A DNA stretch of 61,130 nucleotides from Pseudomonadota bacterium (GCA_018262095.1 JAGTRW010000026.1:1-61130); one strand, 5' to 3'. Positions 24,554 through 33,761 are shown, counted from the stretch's first letter. Program-made: numbers and translations. The notes: generated from the letters alone by a model not told the origin.

Positions 24554-25462
24554 ATGGATTTTCAGTATTTGTTCGAGCTGCTGTGCGGCGGAATAGTCAA
24601 GGGCAGCATCTACGCACTGATCGCCCTCGGCTACACCATGGTCTACGGCATCATCCAGTTGATCAATTTCGCCCACGGCGAGGTGTACATGATCGGCGCC
24701 TTTGTTGCCTTCATCGTTGCCGGGGTCATGACGCTCAGCGGTTACAGCGGCCTGACGGTGCTGCTGCTGGCGGCGGTGGTGGCGGTCATCTATTCGGCGG
24801 CCTACGGCTATACGCTGGAGAAAATCGCCTACCGGCCGCTACGCAATGCGCCGCGCCTCTCGCCCTTGATCAGTGCGATCGGCGCGTCGATTTTTCTGAT
24901 GAATTACGTGCAGCTGGCGCAGACGCCCGACTTTCTGCCTTTTCCTGAACTCGTCCCGGAGTTCGAATTCATGGCGCCGATCGAGCGCTATCTGAGCTCG
25001 GCCGACCTGGTGATTTTGATCGTCACCACGCTGACCATGGCCGCGCTCACCGTGCTGATCAAATACACGCGCATCGGCAAGGCGATGCGCGCCACGCAGC
25101 AGGACCTGGTGATGGCGCGGCTGGTCGGCATCAACGTCGATCGAGTGATCTCGGCGACCTTCATCATCGGCTCGGTGCTGGCCGCCATCGCCGGTGTGCT
25201 GATCGCTTCGCGCACCGGCCAGATCAACGCTGCGATCGGCTTCGTGGCAGGCATCAAGGCGTTCACCGCGGCGGTGCTCGGCGGCATCGGCAATGTTCCG
25301 GGCGCCGTGCTCGGCGGGCTGGTCCTCGGTATCGCCGAGACTTTGGGGGCTGGCTACATCTCGAGCGCCTACGAAGATGTCTTTGCCTTCGCGCTGCTCG
25401 TGCTGATTCTGATTCTGCGCCCTGCCGGCCTGCTCGGCAAAGCCGTCAAGCAAAAGGTCTAA
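24554..25462 (+). CDS. livH: branched-chain amino acid ABC transporter permease LivH type (locus 2)
   Basis: A 302-residue permease of the BPD_transp_2 family with about eight membrane segments. Landmarks are KGSIYALIALGYTMVYGIIQ, INFAHGEVYMIGAF and the C-terminal loop GGIGNVPGAVLGG. It is related to the locus 1 LivH but clearly different in sequence, so this is not a recent duplication. It is followed after three nucleotides by livM and forms the channel with it. Confidence 0.94.
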   Translation: MDFQYLFELLCGGIVKGSIYALIALGYTMVYGIIQLINFAHGEVYMIGAFVAFIVAGVMTLSGYSGLTVLLLAAVVAVIYSAAYGYTLEKIAYRPLRNAPRLSPLISAIGASIFLMNYVQLAQTPDFLPFPELVPEFEFMAPIERYLSSADLVILIVTTLTMAALTVLIKYTRIGKAMRATQQDLVMARLVGINVDRVISATFIIGSVLAAIAGVLIASRTGQINAAIGFVAGIKAFTAAVLGGIGNVPGAVLGGLVLGIAETLGAGYISSAYEDVFAFALLVLILILRPAGLLGKAVKQKV

Positions 25463-25465
25463 ACC

Positions 25466-26701
25466 ATGGCTCATTTGAAACGCTCTTTCGGCATCGGACT
25501 GTGGTTCATGTTTTTGACGCTGCCGCTGGTCGTGGTCAGGGTCAATACGCTCAGCCAGGAGGTGCAGTGGCGCTGGTCGAACCTGCTGTGGGTCGGCGTC
25601 GGCGCTTTTGCCATCGCCTGGTTCTGGCAGTTTTCGATCAACCGTCGCGCTGCGGGTCGCGCTTCGACCGTCGCCGACAAACCTTCGCTGGCGCAGCGAC
25701 TGGCCGACGACCCGGTGCTCAGCCGACGCGTACTGCTCGGCGCTGCGGCGGTGGCGATCGTCTTTCCCTGGCTGGTGTCGACCGGGCAGAACTTCTACCA
25801 CGTCAATGTGATGGTCAGCGCTTTGATCTTCGTTGTCCTCGGTCTGGGCCTCAACATCACCGTCGGACTCGCCGGGCTGCTCGACCTCGGTTATATCGCT
25901 TTCTTTGCGGTCGGTGCCTATACCTACGCGTTATTGTCCAAGAACTTCGACCTCGGCTTCTGGACCTGTCTGCCGCTTGGCGGGCTGATGGGGATGCTGT
26001 TCGGCGTGATCCTCGGCTTTCCGATCCTGCGCCTGCGCGGCGACTACCTGGCGATCGTCACCCTCGGTTTCGGGGCGATTACCAAGATCGTCCTCGAAAA
26101 CTGGGATACGCTGTTCGGCGGCGCCGCGGGGCTCGCCAATATTCCGCGCCCGGAGCTCTTCGGTTTGCTGCTCGACGGGCGTCAGAAGTCCGTCTATAGC
26201 TACTACATCGTGCTGGCGCTGGTGGCGCTGACCATCTTCGTGACCAACCGACTCAAGAACTCGCGCATTGGCCATGCCTGGATGGCGCTGCGCGAGGATG
26301 AAATCGCCAGCGTTGCGATGGGCGTCGACATGGCGCGCACCAAGCTCTCCGCCTACGCGCTCGGCGCCTTCTGGGCGGGCCTCGTCGGCGTTGTTTTCGC
26401 CGCGCACAACAATTTCATCAACCCCGACAGCTTCACCTTCATGGATTCGGCGATGGTCCTGGCGATGGTCGTACTCGGCGGCATGGGCTCTATCCTCGGG
26501 GTGATCATCGCGGCGCTGGCGCTCAAGTTGCTGCCCGAATACCTGCGCGCCTTCGCCGAGTACCGCATGCTGGTCTTCGGCGCGGTGATGGTGTTGATGA
26601 TGATCTTCCGGCCGCAGGGACTGATCAGCGATACGCGGCGCAAGTACGACTACGATGGTGCCGATGGCGCCAACGGGGAGGGCGACCATGGCGGAAAATA
26701 A
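25466..26701 (+). CDS. livM: branched-chain amino acid ABC transporter permease LivM type (locus 2)
   Basis: At 411 residues it is longer than the locus 1 LivM (360). The extra length lies in the N-terminal 100 residues, which add two or three membrane segments (LWFMFLTLPLVVVRVNTL, then LLWVGVGAFAIAWFWQF), as in enteric LivM. The core LivM motif LNITVGLAGLLDLGYIAFFA and RLRGDYLAIVTLGFGAI are present. The last 14 nt overlap livG, and the C-terminal tail is acidic and glycine-rich. Confidence 0.94.
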   Translation: MAHLKRSFGIGLWFMFLTLPLVVVRVNTLSQEVQWRWSNLLWVGVGAFAIAWFWQFSINRRAAGRASTVADKPSLAQRLADDPVLSRRVLLGAAAVAIVFPWLVSTGQNFYHVNVMVSALIFVVLGLGLNITVGLAGLLDLGYIAFFAVGAYTYALLSKNFDLGFWTCLPLGGLMGMLFGVILGFPILRLRGDYLAIVTLGFGAITKIVLENWDTLFGGAAGLANIPRPELFGLLLDGRQKSVYSYYIVLALVALTIFVTNRLKNSRIGHAWMALREDEIASVAMGVDMARTKLSAYALGAFWAGLVGVVFAAHNNFINPDSFTFMDSAMVLAMVVLGGMGSILGVIIAALALKLLPEYLRAFAEYRMLVFGAVMVLMMIFRPQGLISDTRRKYDYDGADGANGEGDHGGK

Positions 26702-27491
26702 GCGATCGAAGCTGCTTGAAGTGCGCGGCCTGACGATGGACTTCGGCGGTCTGCGCGCGATCGACAGCGTCGACCTCGATATCTTCGCTGGCGAGATCGT
26801 CGCGCTGATCGGGCCCAACGGCGCCGGCAAGACGACCTTCTTCAACTGCGTCACCGGGATCTACGAGCCGACCGCCGGCGACGTGCTGATTCATCCGCCG
26901 GGCGGCGTCAGCCGCCGCATCAACGGCATGAAACCGAACCGCATCACGGCATTGGGGATGGCGCGCACCTTCCAGAATATCCGCTTGTTCCCGGCGATGA
27001 CGGTGCTCGAAAACGTCATGATCGGCCGCCACTGCCGGACCGCTACGACCATCATCGACGCCATTCTGCGCAGCCGCCGGGCGGTTCGCGAGGAGCGCGA
27101 GACGGTCGATCAGAGCTACCGACTGCTCGAGAAGGTTGGCCTGGCTGATTCGGCCGACGAGTTTGCTCGCAATCTGGCTTACGGCGCGCAGCGGCGCCTG
27201 GAAATAGCGCGCGCGCTGGCGACCGATCCCTTCCTGCTGCTGCTCGACGAACCCGCTGCCGGAATGAACCCGCAGGAGACCAGCGAACTCGATGAGCTGA
27301 TCGTACGCATCCGCGCCGAGGAGCAACTCGCGATCCTGCTCATCGAGCACGACATGAAGCTGGTGATGAACATCTCCGACCGGATCTACGTGATGGAATA
27401 CGGCAAGGAAATCGCTCAAGGGACACCGCGCGAGATCAAGGAGAATAAAAAGGTGATCGAAGCCTATCTTGGCGAGGAAGTCCATGCTTGA
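26688..27491 (+). CDS. livG: branched-chain amino acid ABC transporter ATP-binding protein LivG type (locus 2)
   Basis: A 267-residue ABC ATPase. Walker A is GPNGAGKTTFFN, the signature is LAYGAQRRLEIARAL and Walker B is LLLLDEPAAGMNP. It carries the LivG tail EIAQGTPREIKENKKVIEAY. I chose the ATG at 26688 (MAENKRSKLLEV), which overlaps the end of livM by 14 nt. An earlier in-frame ATG at 26655 lies deeper within livM. The end overlaps livF by 8 nt, so the operon is tightly packed. Confidence 0.94.
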   Translation: MAENKRSKLLEVRGLTMDFGGLRAIDSVDLDIFAGEIVALIGPNGAGKTTFFNCVTGIYEPTAGDVLIHPPGGVSRRINGMKPNRITALGMARTFQNIRLFPAMTVLENVMIGRHCRTATTIIDAILRSRRAVREERETVDQSYRLLEKVGLADSADEFARNLAYGAQRRLEIARALATDPFLLLLDEPAAGMNPQETSELDELIVRIRAEEQLAILLIEHDMKLVMNISDRIYVMEYGKEIAQGTPREIKENKKVIEAYLGEEVHA

Positions 27492-28191
27492 AGTACGCCA
27501 CATCGAGACCTTTTACGGCAACATCCGTGCGCTCAAGAACGTCTCGCTCTCGATCAACGAGGGCGAGATCGTCACGCTGATCGGCGCCAACGGTGCCGGC
27601 AAGAGTACGACGCTGATGTCGATCTGCGGCGTGACGCCGCCGCGGCACGGCGAAATCCTTTTTCGCGGCGAGCCGATCCAGGCCTTGAGTGCCGAGAAGA
27701 TCGTCACGCTCGGCATCTGTCAGGTCCCCGAAGGACGCCACATCTTTCCGCAGATGAGCGTGCTCGAAAACCTGGAAATGGGGGCTTATCTGCGCCACGA
27801 CAAGGCGGCGATAAAATCCGACATCGACGAAGTCTTCGGCCGCTTTCCAATCCTCGAAAAACGCCGTCAGCAAGCCGGCGGAACGCTCTCGGGAGGCGAA
27901 CAGCAGATGCTCGCCATCTCGCGCGCGTTGCTCGCGCGGCCCGCCTTGCTGCTGCTCGACGAGCCGTCGCTGGGACTGGCGCCGCTGATCATCAAGCAGA
28001 TCTTCGAAATCATCAAGAAGATCAATGACGAGAGCAATACCACGGTATTTTTGGTCGAACAGAACGCCAATCAGGCGCTCAAGATCGCCGATCGCGGCTA
28101 CGTGATGGAAAACGGCGCGATCACCCTCGAAGACCGTGCCGAGAATCTGCTCGCCAACGACCAAGTCAAGAAGGCTTATCTTGGCATCTAA
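27484..28191 (+). CDS. livF: branched-chain amino acid ABC transporter ATP-binding protein LivF type (locus 2)
   Basis: This 235-residue LivF-type ATPase has Walker A GANGAGKSTTLM, signature LSGGEQQMLAISRALL, Walker B LLLLDEPSLGLAP and LivF motif TTVFLVEQNANQALK. It ends in VKKAYLGI. The ATG at 27484 (MLEVRHIETFYG) overlaps livG by 8 nt. It is the last gene of locus 2, and the tRNA-Ser gene lies 14 nt further on the opposite strand. Confidence 0.94.
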   Translation: MLEVRHIETFYGNIRALKNVSLSINEGEIVTLIGANGAGKSTTLMSICGVTPPRHGEILFRGEPIQALSAEKIVTLGICQVPEGRHIFPQMSVLENLEMGAYLRHDKAAIKSDIDEVFGRFPILEKRRQQAGGTLSGGEQQMLAISRALLARPALLLLDEPSLGLAPLIIKQIFEIIKKINDESNTTVFLVEQNANQALKIADRGYVMENGAITLEDRAENLLANDQVKKAYLGI

Positions 28192-28205
28192 TTCATTGTT
28201 TTTGT

Positions 28206-28293
28206 TGGCGGAAGCGGTGAGATTCGAACTCACGAAAGGTTGCCCTTTGCCGGTTTTCAAGACCGGTGCAATCGACCACTCTGCCACGCTTCC
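28206..28293 (-). tRNA. tRNA-Ser (anticodon TGA)
   Basis: Read on the minus strand, the 88-nt gene begins GGAAGCG and ends CGCTTCC-G-CCA with the CCA encoded. The anticodon stem-loop is CCGGT-CTTGAAA-ACCGG with anticodon TGA, reading UCA and related serine codons. A long variable arm (AAAGG/CCTTT) and a GTTCGAATC T-loop fit a class II serine tRNA. TATGAT on the minus strand at 28333-28338 is a possible -10, followed by a GC-rich start region as in many tRNA promoters. Confidence 0.97.
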
Positions 28294-28433
28294 ATTTTGC
28301 ATCCGCCGGGCTAGCCCATTGCGGCGGCGCGTATCATAACACGTTACAATCAGTTACCCCTTGTGTTGCAACTTGTGGCAACCTAGCGCAGTCGTAGTGC
28401 TGCAGTAAATCGATTTTTTTGGAGGACGAACAT

Positions 28434-29126
28434 ATGCAACCGCAATTTCAGATGACAGGTCAGACCGCACAGGACGTATCGGTGCAGCAGAACAAGGTCT
28501 TGCGCAACACCTACATGCTGCTCGCCTTGTCGATGGTGCCGACGGTCGCCGGCGCGCTGCTCGGCGTACAGACCGGATTCTCGCTGTTCGCCGGTAGTCC
28601 GATGCTTTCCTTCCTGGTGTTCATGGGAATCGCCTTCGGCTTCATGTGGGGTATCGAGCGCACCAAGGACAGCGCCATGGGCGTCGTGCTGCTGCTCGGC
28701 TTCACGTTCTTCATGGGCTTGATGCTTGCCGGGATTCTTCGTGTCGCGCTCGGCTTTGCCAACGGCGGTTCTTTGATCGCCACGGCGGCCGGCGGTACCG
28801 GTGCGATTTTCTTCACGCTGGCGGGGATCGCGACGGTCACCAAGAAGGACTTCAGCTTCCTCGGCAAGTTTCTTTTTATCGGGCTGGTCGTTCTTATTCT
28901 GGCTTCGCTGGCCAATATTTTCTTCCAGATTCCGGCGTTGTCGCTGACCGTCTCGGCCGTTGCCGTGCTGATTTTTTCCGGATACATCCTCTACGACATC
29001 AGCCAGATCGTCAGTGGCGGCGAGACCAACTACATTTCGGCAACGCTCAAGGTTTACCTCGATGTGTATAACATCTTTGTCAATCTGCTCAATCTGCTGA
29101 TGATCCTTAGCGGTCGTCGCGACTAA
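28434..29126 (+). CDS. Bax inhibitor-1/YccA family membrane protein
   Basis: The 230-residue inner-membrane protein of the TMBIM family has seven hydrophobic segments, and the family feature near its end is GYILYDISQIVSGGETNYI. Bacterial members include YccA, which modulates the FtsH protease, and BsYetJ, a pH-sensitive calcium leak; which role applies here is unknown. A strong GGAGG site fixes the ATG at 28434 rather than a codon at 28419. TACAAT at 28345-28350 may be its -10. A terminator-like hairpin follows the stop. Confidence 0.92.
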   Translation: MQPQFQMTGQTAQDVSVQQNKVLRNTYMLLALSMVPTVAGALLGVQTGFSLFAGSPMLSFLVFMGIAFGFMWGIERTKDSAMGVVLLLGFTFFMGLMLAGILRVALGFANGGSLIATAAGGTGAIFFTLAGIATVTKKDFSFLGKFLFIGLVVLILASLANIFFQIPALSLTVSAVAVLIFSGYILYDISQIVSGGETNYISATLKVYLDVYNIFVNLLNLLMILSGRRD

Positions 29127-29146
29127 GATCGTTTCGCAGCGATAAC

Positions 29147-29178
29147 GACGGGGCGGCTACGGCTGCCCCGTCTGTTTT
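29147..29178. terminator. terminator hairpin between the YccA-like gene and the convergent deacetylase gene
   Basis: GACGGGGC (29147-29154) pairs perfectly with GCCCCGTC (29165-29172) around a 10-nt loop and is followed by TGTTTT. It lies between two convergent genes and could serve both, although the T tract is only on the plus side. Confidence 0.6.
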
Positions 29179-30056
29179 CAGCGGTGCAGGAATTCCGCGC
29201 CCTGCGTCATTCTCGGGCCGCGCCGGCCCGGCGTCTCGATGAAGTTCACCGCATGCCTGGGCAGCGCCTGCGGATCGAGCGTCGAATGAATGTCGCGCAG
29301 CGCGACGAGTTGATAGCCCTTGCTCTGCCAGCCACTGATCAGGCGTTCGATCGAGCTTGCGAACTTCATTCCCTCAAGCTCGGCGCGCAGCGTGAAGACG
29401 TGGTCGCCGGCAATCGCGCTCGCGAGCTGCAGAATCCGGTCGGCGGCGCCGTCGGGCGAACACCCGGGTTCGAGCGTCAGGATTTCGTCGAGCGTCGGCA
29501 GCGTCGTCGGCAATTGCGGACAGGCGACAATTTCTCCGTCGATGACCGGAATGAAGGGGTGGCTGCCGCGGCTGTCGCTGGCGTAGTCAAACCCGAGCCG
29601 CTGCGTCAGGCGCAAGGCATGGCGATTCATTCGCCAGCCGGCGGCGCCATGGGCTTTTGCCGGTTGCGCGAAAACTTCCTCGAAACGCGCGCGGGCTTTT
29701 GCCATTTCGGACTCGATCCACGGATTATCGGCGAGTTGGACTTTCTGCTCCCAGCCGACGCGATCCCAGGCGTGAATGCCGACTTCGAAGCCAGCGTCGC
29801 TGGCGCTGCGCAGCGTCTCGGCGCAGCGGCCGCCGATGTTCGGGCAGGGCAGCAGGCGTCCGCGCAAGCGGGTGCCGAGTCCATAGTAGCGATACAGCGA
29901 ATCGGCACGTTTTTCCAGGCCGCTGCGGTCCGGGCCGAGCGAAAAGAAGAAGGTGGCCTGCGCCTCGTGTCGCTGCAGCAGTTCGATCAGTGTCGGGATG
30001 CCTGACAGTGTTCCACGGTAGGTGTCGGCGTCGATCTTAAGCGCGATACGTTTCAT
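29178..30056 (-). CDS. polysaccharide deacetylase family protein, ArnD-like
   Basis: A 292-residue NodB-type deacetylase. Its start, LKIDADTYRGTLSGIPTL, and the following ATFFFSLGPDRSG are close to ArnD, the deformylase of undecaprenyl-linked 4-amino-arabinose used in lipid A modification. The metal and catalytic Asp and His positions of the NodB fold appear kept (KIDADT, GIHAWDRVGW). None of the other arn genes is in the window, so it may work with a distant cluster or on another polyprenyl-linked sugar. An earlier ATG at 30086 adds ten unlikely residues. The gene converges on the YccA-like gene. Confidence 0.82.
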   Translation of the reverse strand: MKRIALKIDADTYRGTLSGIPTLIELLQRHEAQATFFFSLGPDRSGLEKRADSLYRYYGLGTRLRGRLLPCPNIGGRCAETLRSASDAGFEVGIHAWDRVGWEQKVQLADNPWIESEMAKARARFEEVFAQPAKAHGAAGWRMNRHALRLTQRLGFDYASDSRGSHPFIPVIDGEIVACPQLPTTLPTLDEILTLEPGCSPDGAADRILQLASAIAGDHVFTLRAELEGMKFASSIERLISGWQSKGYQLVALRDIHSTLDPQALPRHAVNFIETPGRRGPRMTQGAEFLHR

Positions 30057-30117
30057 TGAAAGGAGCAGTCTTGGCTGGCCATGCAAGTTGGCGATTGGAA
30101 AAAACGAACGATCAAGG

Positions 30118-30489
30118 TCAGGCGAAAAGCAGCGCGGCAGCGACCCTTCGCCCTTCGCCGATCAGGACGTTGTAGGTTCGGCAGGCCGCCTGAATGTCCA
30201 TCACTTCGAGGCCTTTTTGCGCCTTGATCAGCGGCTGCAATAGCTCCGGACGCGGAAAGCGCAGTTGATCGCCGGTGCCGAACAGGACGATCTCGGTATC
30301 GAGCGTCGCCAAAAATTCGAAATCGGCGATGCTGAGCGTTTCAAAACGCGCCATCGTCCAGTCGCTGATCAGACGGTCGGGAAGCACCACCAGGTTGCCA
30401 CTGTGGCGCACGGCGTTGACGCTGACATAGCCCTCGCCATACGCAGTAACGGTGTTCTGACCCTCGGTTTGAGCGATTTGAAGCTTCAT
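30118..30489 (-). CDS. Mth938-like domain protein (DUF498 family)
   Basis: This 123-residue protein belongs to the small Mth938/Xcc1710-like fold family, related to the mitochondrial assembly factor NDUFAF3; its function in bacteria is unknown. Recognisable parts are the VSVNAVRHSGNLVVLPDRLI strand pair and IVLFGTGDQLRFP. I start it at MKLQIAQ (30489); an ATG at 30507 would add MVHRNF. A TATAAT on the minus strand at 30522-30527 lies so close that the transcript would have an almost absent leader. It is divergent from alaA. Confidence 0.78.
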   Translation of the reverse strand: MKLQIAQTEGQNTVTAYGEGYVSVNAVRHSGNLVVLPDRLISDWTMARFETLSIADFEFLATLDTEIVLFGTGDQLRFPRPELLQPLIKAQKGLEVMDIQAACRTYNVLIGEGRRVAAALLFA

Positions 30490-30637
30490 AAAATTGCGGT
30501 GCACCATACGATAAAGTAGGATTATAACTTTTTGCTGCTCGCAATTCGAAGGCGCGTGGCTTCTGCGTCAGTGGCGGCACCCAGGATATGTTCAGAAAGG
30601 ACGGCTTGCGCGAGTGCAGCCGCAAAGGGAAATCGAC

Positions 30638-31864
30638 ATGAAACCCGTACTCAAATCCAACAAGCTGGCCAACGTCTGCTACGACATTCGCGGACCGGTG
30701 TTGCAGCAAGCCAAGCAGATGGAGGACGAGGGGCAAAAGATCATCAAGCTCAATATCGGCAACCTCGCGTCGTTCGGCTTCGATTCGCCCGAAGAAATCC
30801 AGCTCGACATGATCCGCAACCTGCCCAATGCGGCGGGCTATTCCGATTCCAAGGGGATCTTCGCCGCACGCAAGGCGGTGATGCACTACACGCAGCAGAA
30901 ACGCATCAAGGGCGTGACGCTCGAAGACATCTACATCGGCAACGGCGTCTCGGAACTGATCGTGATGGCGATGAACGCGCTGCTCAATGCCGGTGACGAG
31001 GTGCTGGTGCCGGCGCCCGACTATCCGTTGTGGACGGCGGCGGTCAGCCTGTCCGGCGGGACGCCGCGGCACTATCTGTGCGACGAGGGCAACGAATGGC
31101 TGCCTGATCTCGACGACATCCGCGCCAAGATCACGCCGCATACGCGCGCCATCGTCATCATCAATCCCAATAACCCGACCGGCGCGCTCTATCCCGACAG
31201 CGTCCTGCTCGAGATCATCGCCATCGCGCGCGAGCACGGGCTGATCATTTACGCCGACGAGGTCTACGACAAGGTGCTTTACGATGGCGCAACGCATACG
31301 GCGATGGCTTCGTTGTCGGATGACGTGCTGACAGTGAGCTTCAACGGCTTGTCCAAGAACTACCGCTCGTGCGGCTATCGCGCCGGCTGGATGGTCGTCT
31401 CCGGCGATCTGCGCGAGGCCGGCGACTACATCGAAGGGCTCAACATGCTCGCTTCGATGCGTCTGTGTGCCAACGTGCCGGGGCAATACGGGATTCAGAC
31501 GGCGCTCGGCGGTTATCAGAGCATCGACGATCTGGTCGCGCCAAGCGGGCGCCTGTGCCGCCAGCGCAACCTGGCGCACGAGCTGATCACGGCGATTCCC
31601 GGCGTCACCTGCGTCAAGCCGAAAGCGGCGCTCTACATGTTCCCGCGGCTCGATCCGGCGATCTATCCGATCAAGGACGATCAGGCTTTCATCGCCGAAC
31701 TGCTCAAGGGCGAGCGCGTGCTGCTGGTTCAGGGCACCGGTTTCAACTGGCCGGCCCCCGATCACTTTCGGCTCGTCTTCCTGCCGCACGAAGACGATCT
31801 GCGCGAGGCGGTGGTGCGCGTGGCGCGCTTCCTTGACGGTTATCGCAAACGCCATGGCCGCTAA
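30638..31864 (+). CDS. alaA: alanine transaminase AlaA-type aminotransferase
   Basis: The 408-residue class I/II PLP aminotransferase has its lysine at K240 in SFNGLSKNYRSCGYRAGW, the same position as in E. coli AlaA. Other motifs are INPNNPTGA and the N-terminal DIRGPVLQQAKQME typical of AlaA. It interconverts glutamate/pyruvate and 2-oxoglutarate/alanine. In betaproteobacteria a related aminotransferase commonly precedes hom and thrC, as here. The start at 30638 has GGGA seven bases upstream; an ATG at 30614 would add eight residues. The end overlaps the GNAT gene. Confidence 0.9.
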   Translation: MKPVLKSNKLANVCYDIRGPVLQQAKQMEDEGQKIIKLNIGNLASFGFDSPEEIQLDMIRNLPNAAGYSDSKGIFAARKAVMHYTQQKRIKGVTLEDIYIGNGVSELIVMAMNALLNAGDEVLVPAPDYPLWTAAVSLSGGTPRHYLCDEGNEWLPDLDDIRAKITPHTRAIVIINPNNPTGALYPDSVLLEIIAIAREHGLIIYADEVYDKVLYDGATHTAMASLSDDVLTVSFNGLSKNYRSCGYRAGWMVVSGDLREAGDYIEGLNMLASMRLCANVPGQYGIQTALGGYQSIDDLVAPSGRLCRQRNLAHELITAIPGVTCVKPKAALYMFPRLDPAIYPIKDDQAFIAELLKGERVLLVQGTGFNWPAPDHFRLVFLPHEDDLREAVVRVARFLDGYRKRHGR

Positions 31865-32306
31865 GCTGCAGGTCGTCGCGGTCACCGATGATCAGGGCGT
31901 GATTGTCGAGACCTCGTGGCTGGCGCACGCCGAAGCTGTGCATCGGCAACTGCGGCCACAATTGCCGTCCGACTACGTCGGGCGGATGGCCGATGTATTT
32001 GCCAAGGGCGCGCAGATGGCCCTGGTCGTTGATGGCCCGGCGGTGCTTTGCGTCGCGCTGTGGCGGGTGATCGAAAACACCGCCGACGGGCGTCGTCTGT
32101 ACGTCGACGATCTGGTCAGCGACGAGGCCGCGCGCTCGCGCGGTGCCGGCAAGATGCTGTTCGACTGGCTCGAAACGAAAGCCAAGGCGCTTGGCTGTAC
32201 GGCGTTGTCGCTCGATTCCGGCGTGCAGCGGCAGCGCGCGCACCATTTTTATTTTCGCGAGGGCATGCATATCGCCTCGTTTTCTTTCAAGAAGGCTCTC
32301 AAATGA
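31854..32306 (+). CDS. GNAT family N-acetyltransferase
   Basis: A 150-residue acetyltransferase of the GNAT fold. The acetyl-CoA loop is seen in RRLYVDDLVSDEAARSRGAG followed by KMLFDWLETKAKALG, and the final strand in HHFYFREGMHIASFSFKK. Substrate unknown. The chosen ATG (MAAKLQVVAV) lies inside the alaA 3' end, an 11-nt overlap, and the stop overlaps the hom start (ATGA). The gene is therefore embedded in an alaA-GNAT-hom transcript, which may point to an amino-acid-related substrate, though this is only positional. Confidence 0.85.
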   Translation: MAAKLQVVAVTDDQGVIVETSWLAHAEAVHRQLRPQLPSDYVGRMADVFAKGAQMALVVDGPAVLCVALWRVIENTADGRRLYVDDLVSDEAARSRGAGKMLFDWLETKAKALGCTALSLDSGVQRQRAHHFYFREGMHIASFSFKKALK

Positions 32307-33613
32307 AACCGATCAACGTTGGACTTCTCGGCATCGGCACTGTCGGTGGCGGCACCTTTACCGTACTCAAACGCAACGCCGAGGAAATCGCTCGCCGCGC
32401 CGGACGGCCGATCCAGATTACCGTCGTCGCCGACAAGAACCTCGAGCTGGCGCGCGAGGTTACCGGCGGCGCCTGTCGGCTCACCGACGACGCCTTTGCC
32501 GTCGTCGCCGACCCGGGCGTTGACATCGTCGTCGAGCTGATCGGCGGCTATGGCGTCGCCAAGGAATTGGTGCTCAAGGCGATCGCCAACGGCAAGCACG
32601 TGGTGACCGCCAACAAGGCGCTGCTCGCCACGCACGGCAACGAGATCTTCGCCGCAGCGCAGGCCAAGGGCGTGATAGTTGCCTTCGAAGCCGCCGTCGC
32701 CGGCGGCATCCCGATCATCAAGGCGCTGCGCGAAGGCCTGTCGGCCAACCGCATCGAGTGGATCGCCGGAATCATCAACGGCACGACCAACTTCATCCTC
32801 TCCGAAATGCGCGACAAGCAGCTTCCTTTCGCCACCGTGCTCAAGGAAGCGCAGCAGCTCGGTTACGCCGAAGCCGATCCGACCTTCGATATCGAAGGCG
32901 TCGACGCTGCGCACAAGCTGACGATCATGAGCGCCATCGCCTTTGGCTGTTCGATGAGCTTCGACAAGGCGCACATCGAGGGAATCAGCAAGCTTGAGGC
33001 CACCGATATCAAATACGCGGAACAGTTGGGTTATCGTATCAAGCTGCTCGGCATCACCAAGCGTACCGCCGAAGGCGTCGAGTTGCGCGTGCATCCGACG
33101 CTGATCCCGGCCAAGCGGCTGATCGCCAACGTCGAAGGCGCGATGAACGCGGTGCTGGTCAAGGGCGACGCCGTCGGTCCGACGCTTTACTACGGTAAAG
33201 GCGCTGGCGCCGAGCCGACCGCGTCGGCGATCATCGCCGATCTGGTGGACGTTACCCGCATGCATACGGCGGACCCCTGGCATCGCGTGCCGCACCTTGC
33301 CTTCCAGCCCGAAGCGATGATCGATCTGCCGATCCTGCCGCTGTCCGAGGTGATCACCAGCTATTACCTGCGCTTGCGCGTCGAGGACAAACCCGGTGTT
33401 TTGGCCGACATTACACGCATTCTTGCCGACCAGCAGATTTCGATCGACGCCATGGTCCAGCGCGAACCCGACGAAGGCGAACTACAGACCGACATCATCA
33501 TGCTCACGCACCAGACGCGCGAAAAGAACGTCGATGCCGCGATCGCCAAGATCGAAGGCTTGTCGGTCGTCACCGGCAAGATTACCCGGCTGCGTCTCGA
33601 AGAACTGTTGTAG
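32303..33613 (+). CDS. hom: homoserine dehydrogenase
   Basis: The 436-residue enzyme reduces aspartate semialdehyde to homoserine. The NAD(P) motif is GLLGIGTVGGGT at 8-19. The catalytic region contains VTANKALLATHG and the Lys/Asp-bearing GIINGTTNFILSEM and YAEADPTFDIEGVDAAHKL. A C-terminal ACT domain (about 355-430, YYLRLRVEDKPGVLADITRI) fits feedback inhibition by threonine. The start overlaps the GNAT stop. thrC, the usual next gene, is separated here by 1.4 kb carrying two unrelated genes. Confidence 0.96.
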   Translation: MKPINVGLLGIGTVGGGTFTVLKRNAEEIARRAGRPIQITVVADKNLELAREVTGGACRLTDDAFAVVADPGVDIVVELIGGYGVAKELVLKAIANGKHVVTANKALLATHGNEIFAAAQAKGVIVAFEAAVAGGIPIIKALREGLSANRIEWIAGIINGTTNFILSEMRDKQLPFATVLKEAQQLGYAEADPTFDIEGVDAAHKLTIMSAIAFGCSMSFDKAHIEGISKLEATDIKYAEQLGYRIKLLGITKRTAEGVELRVHPTLIPAKRLIANVEGAMNAVLVKGDAVGPTLYYGKGAGAEPTASAIIADLVDVTRMHTADPWHRVPHLAFQPEAMIDLPILPLSEVITSYYLRLRVEDKPGVLADITRILADQQISIDAMVQREPDEGELQTDIIMLTHQTREKNVDAAIAKIEGLSVVTGKITRLRLEELL

Positions 33614-33761
33614 CGTCGCTCCGGGTCGGGAAGGGCCGTCGGGCCTCTGCCGAAATAGCCCTGAGTGACCAAGGGAGATCACCGGTCTACATCAAGGAAG
33701 TGGGACGCCAGGTCGAAGACAATGGCGTTCCCACCGCTTTGGTGTTTTTCAGGAGATCTTC

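Noticed and set aside
7845-28191. The two LIV loci as a recent tandem duplication
   Set aside because: All five protein pairs differ clearly, LivM differs in length and domain layout, and the binding proteins differ in export type.
28206-28293. tRNA-Ser as an attachment site for an integrated element
   Set aside because: No integrase, no direct repeat of the tRNA 3' end and ordinary chromosomal genes on both sides.
33660-33720. FNR/Dnr-like half site (TTGAT form) before the DUF2249 gene
   Set aside because: Only one half of the palindrome matches; the second half is too degenerate to support a regulator site.
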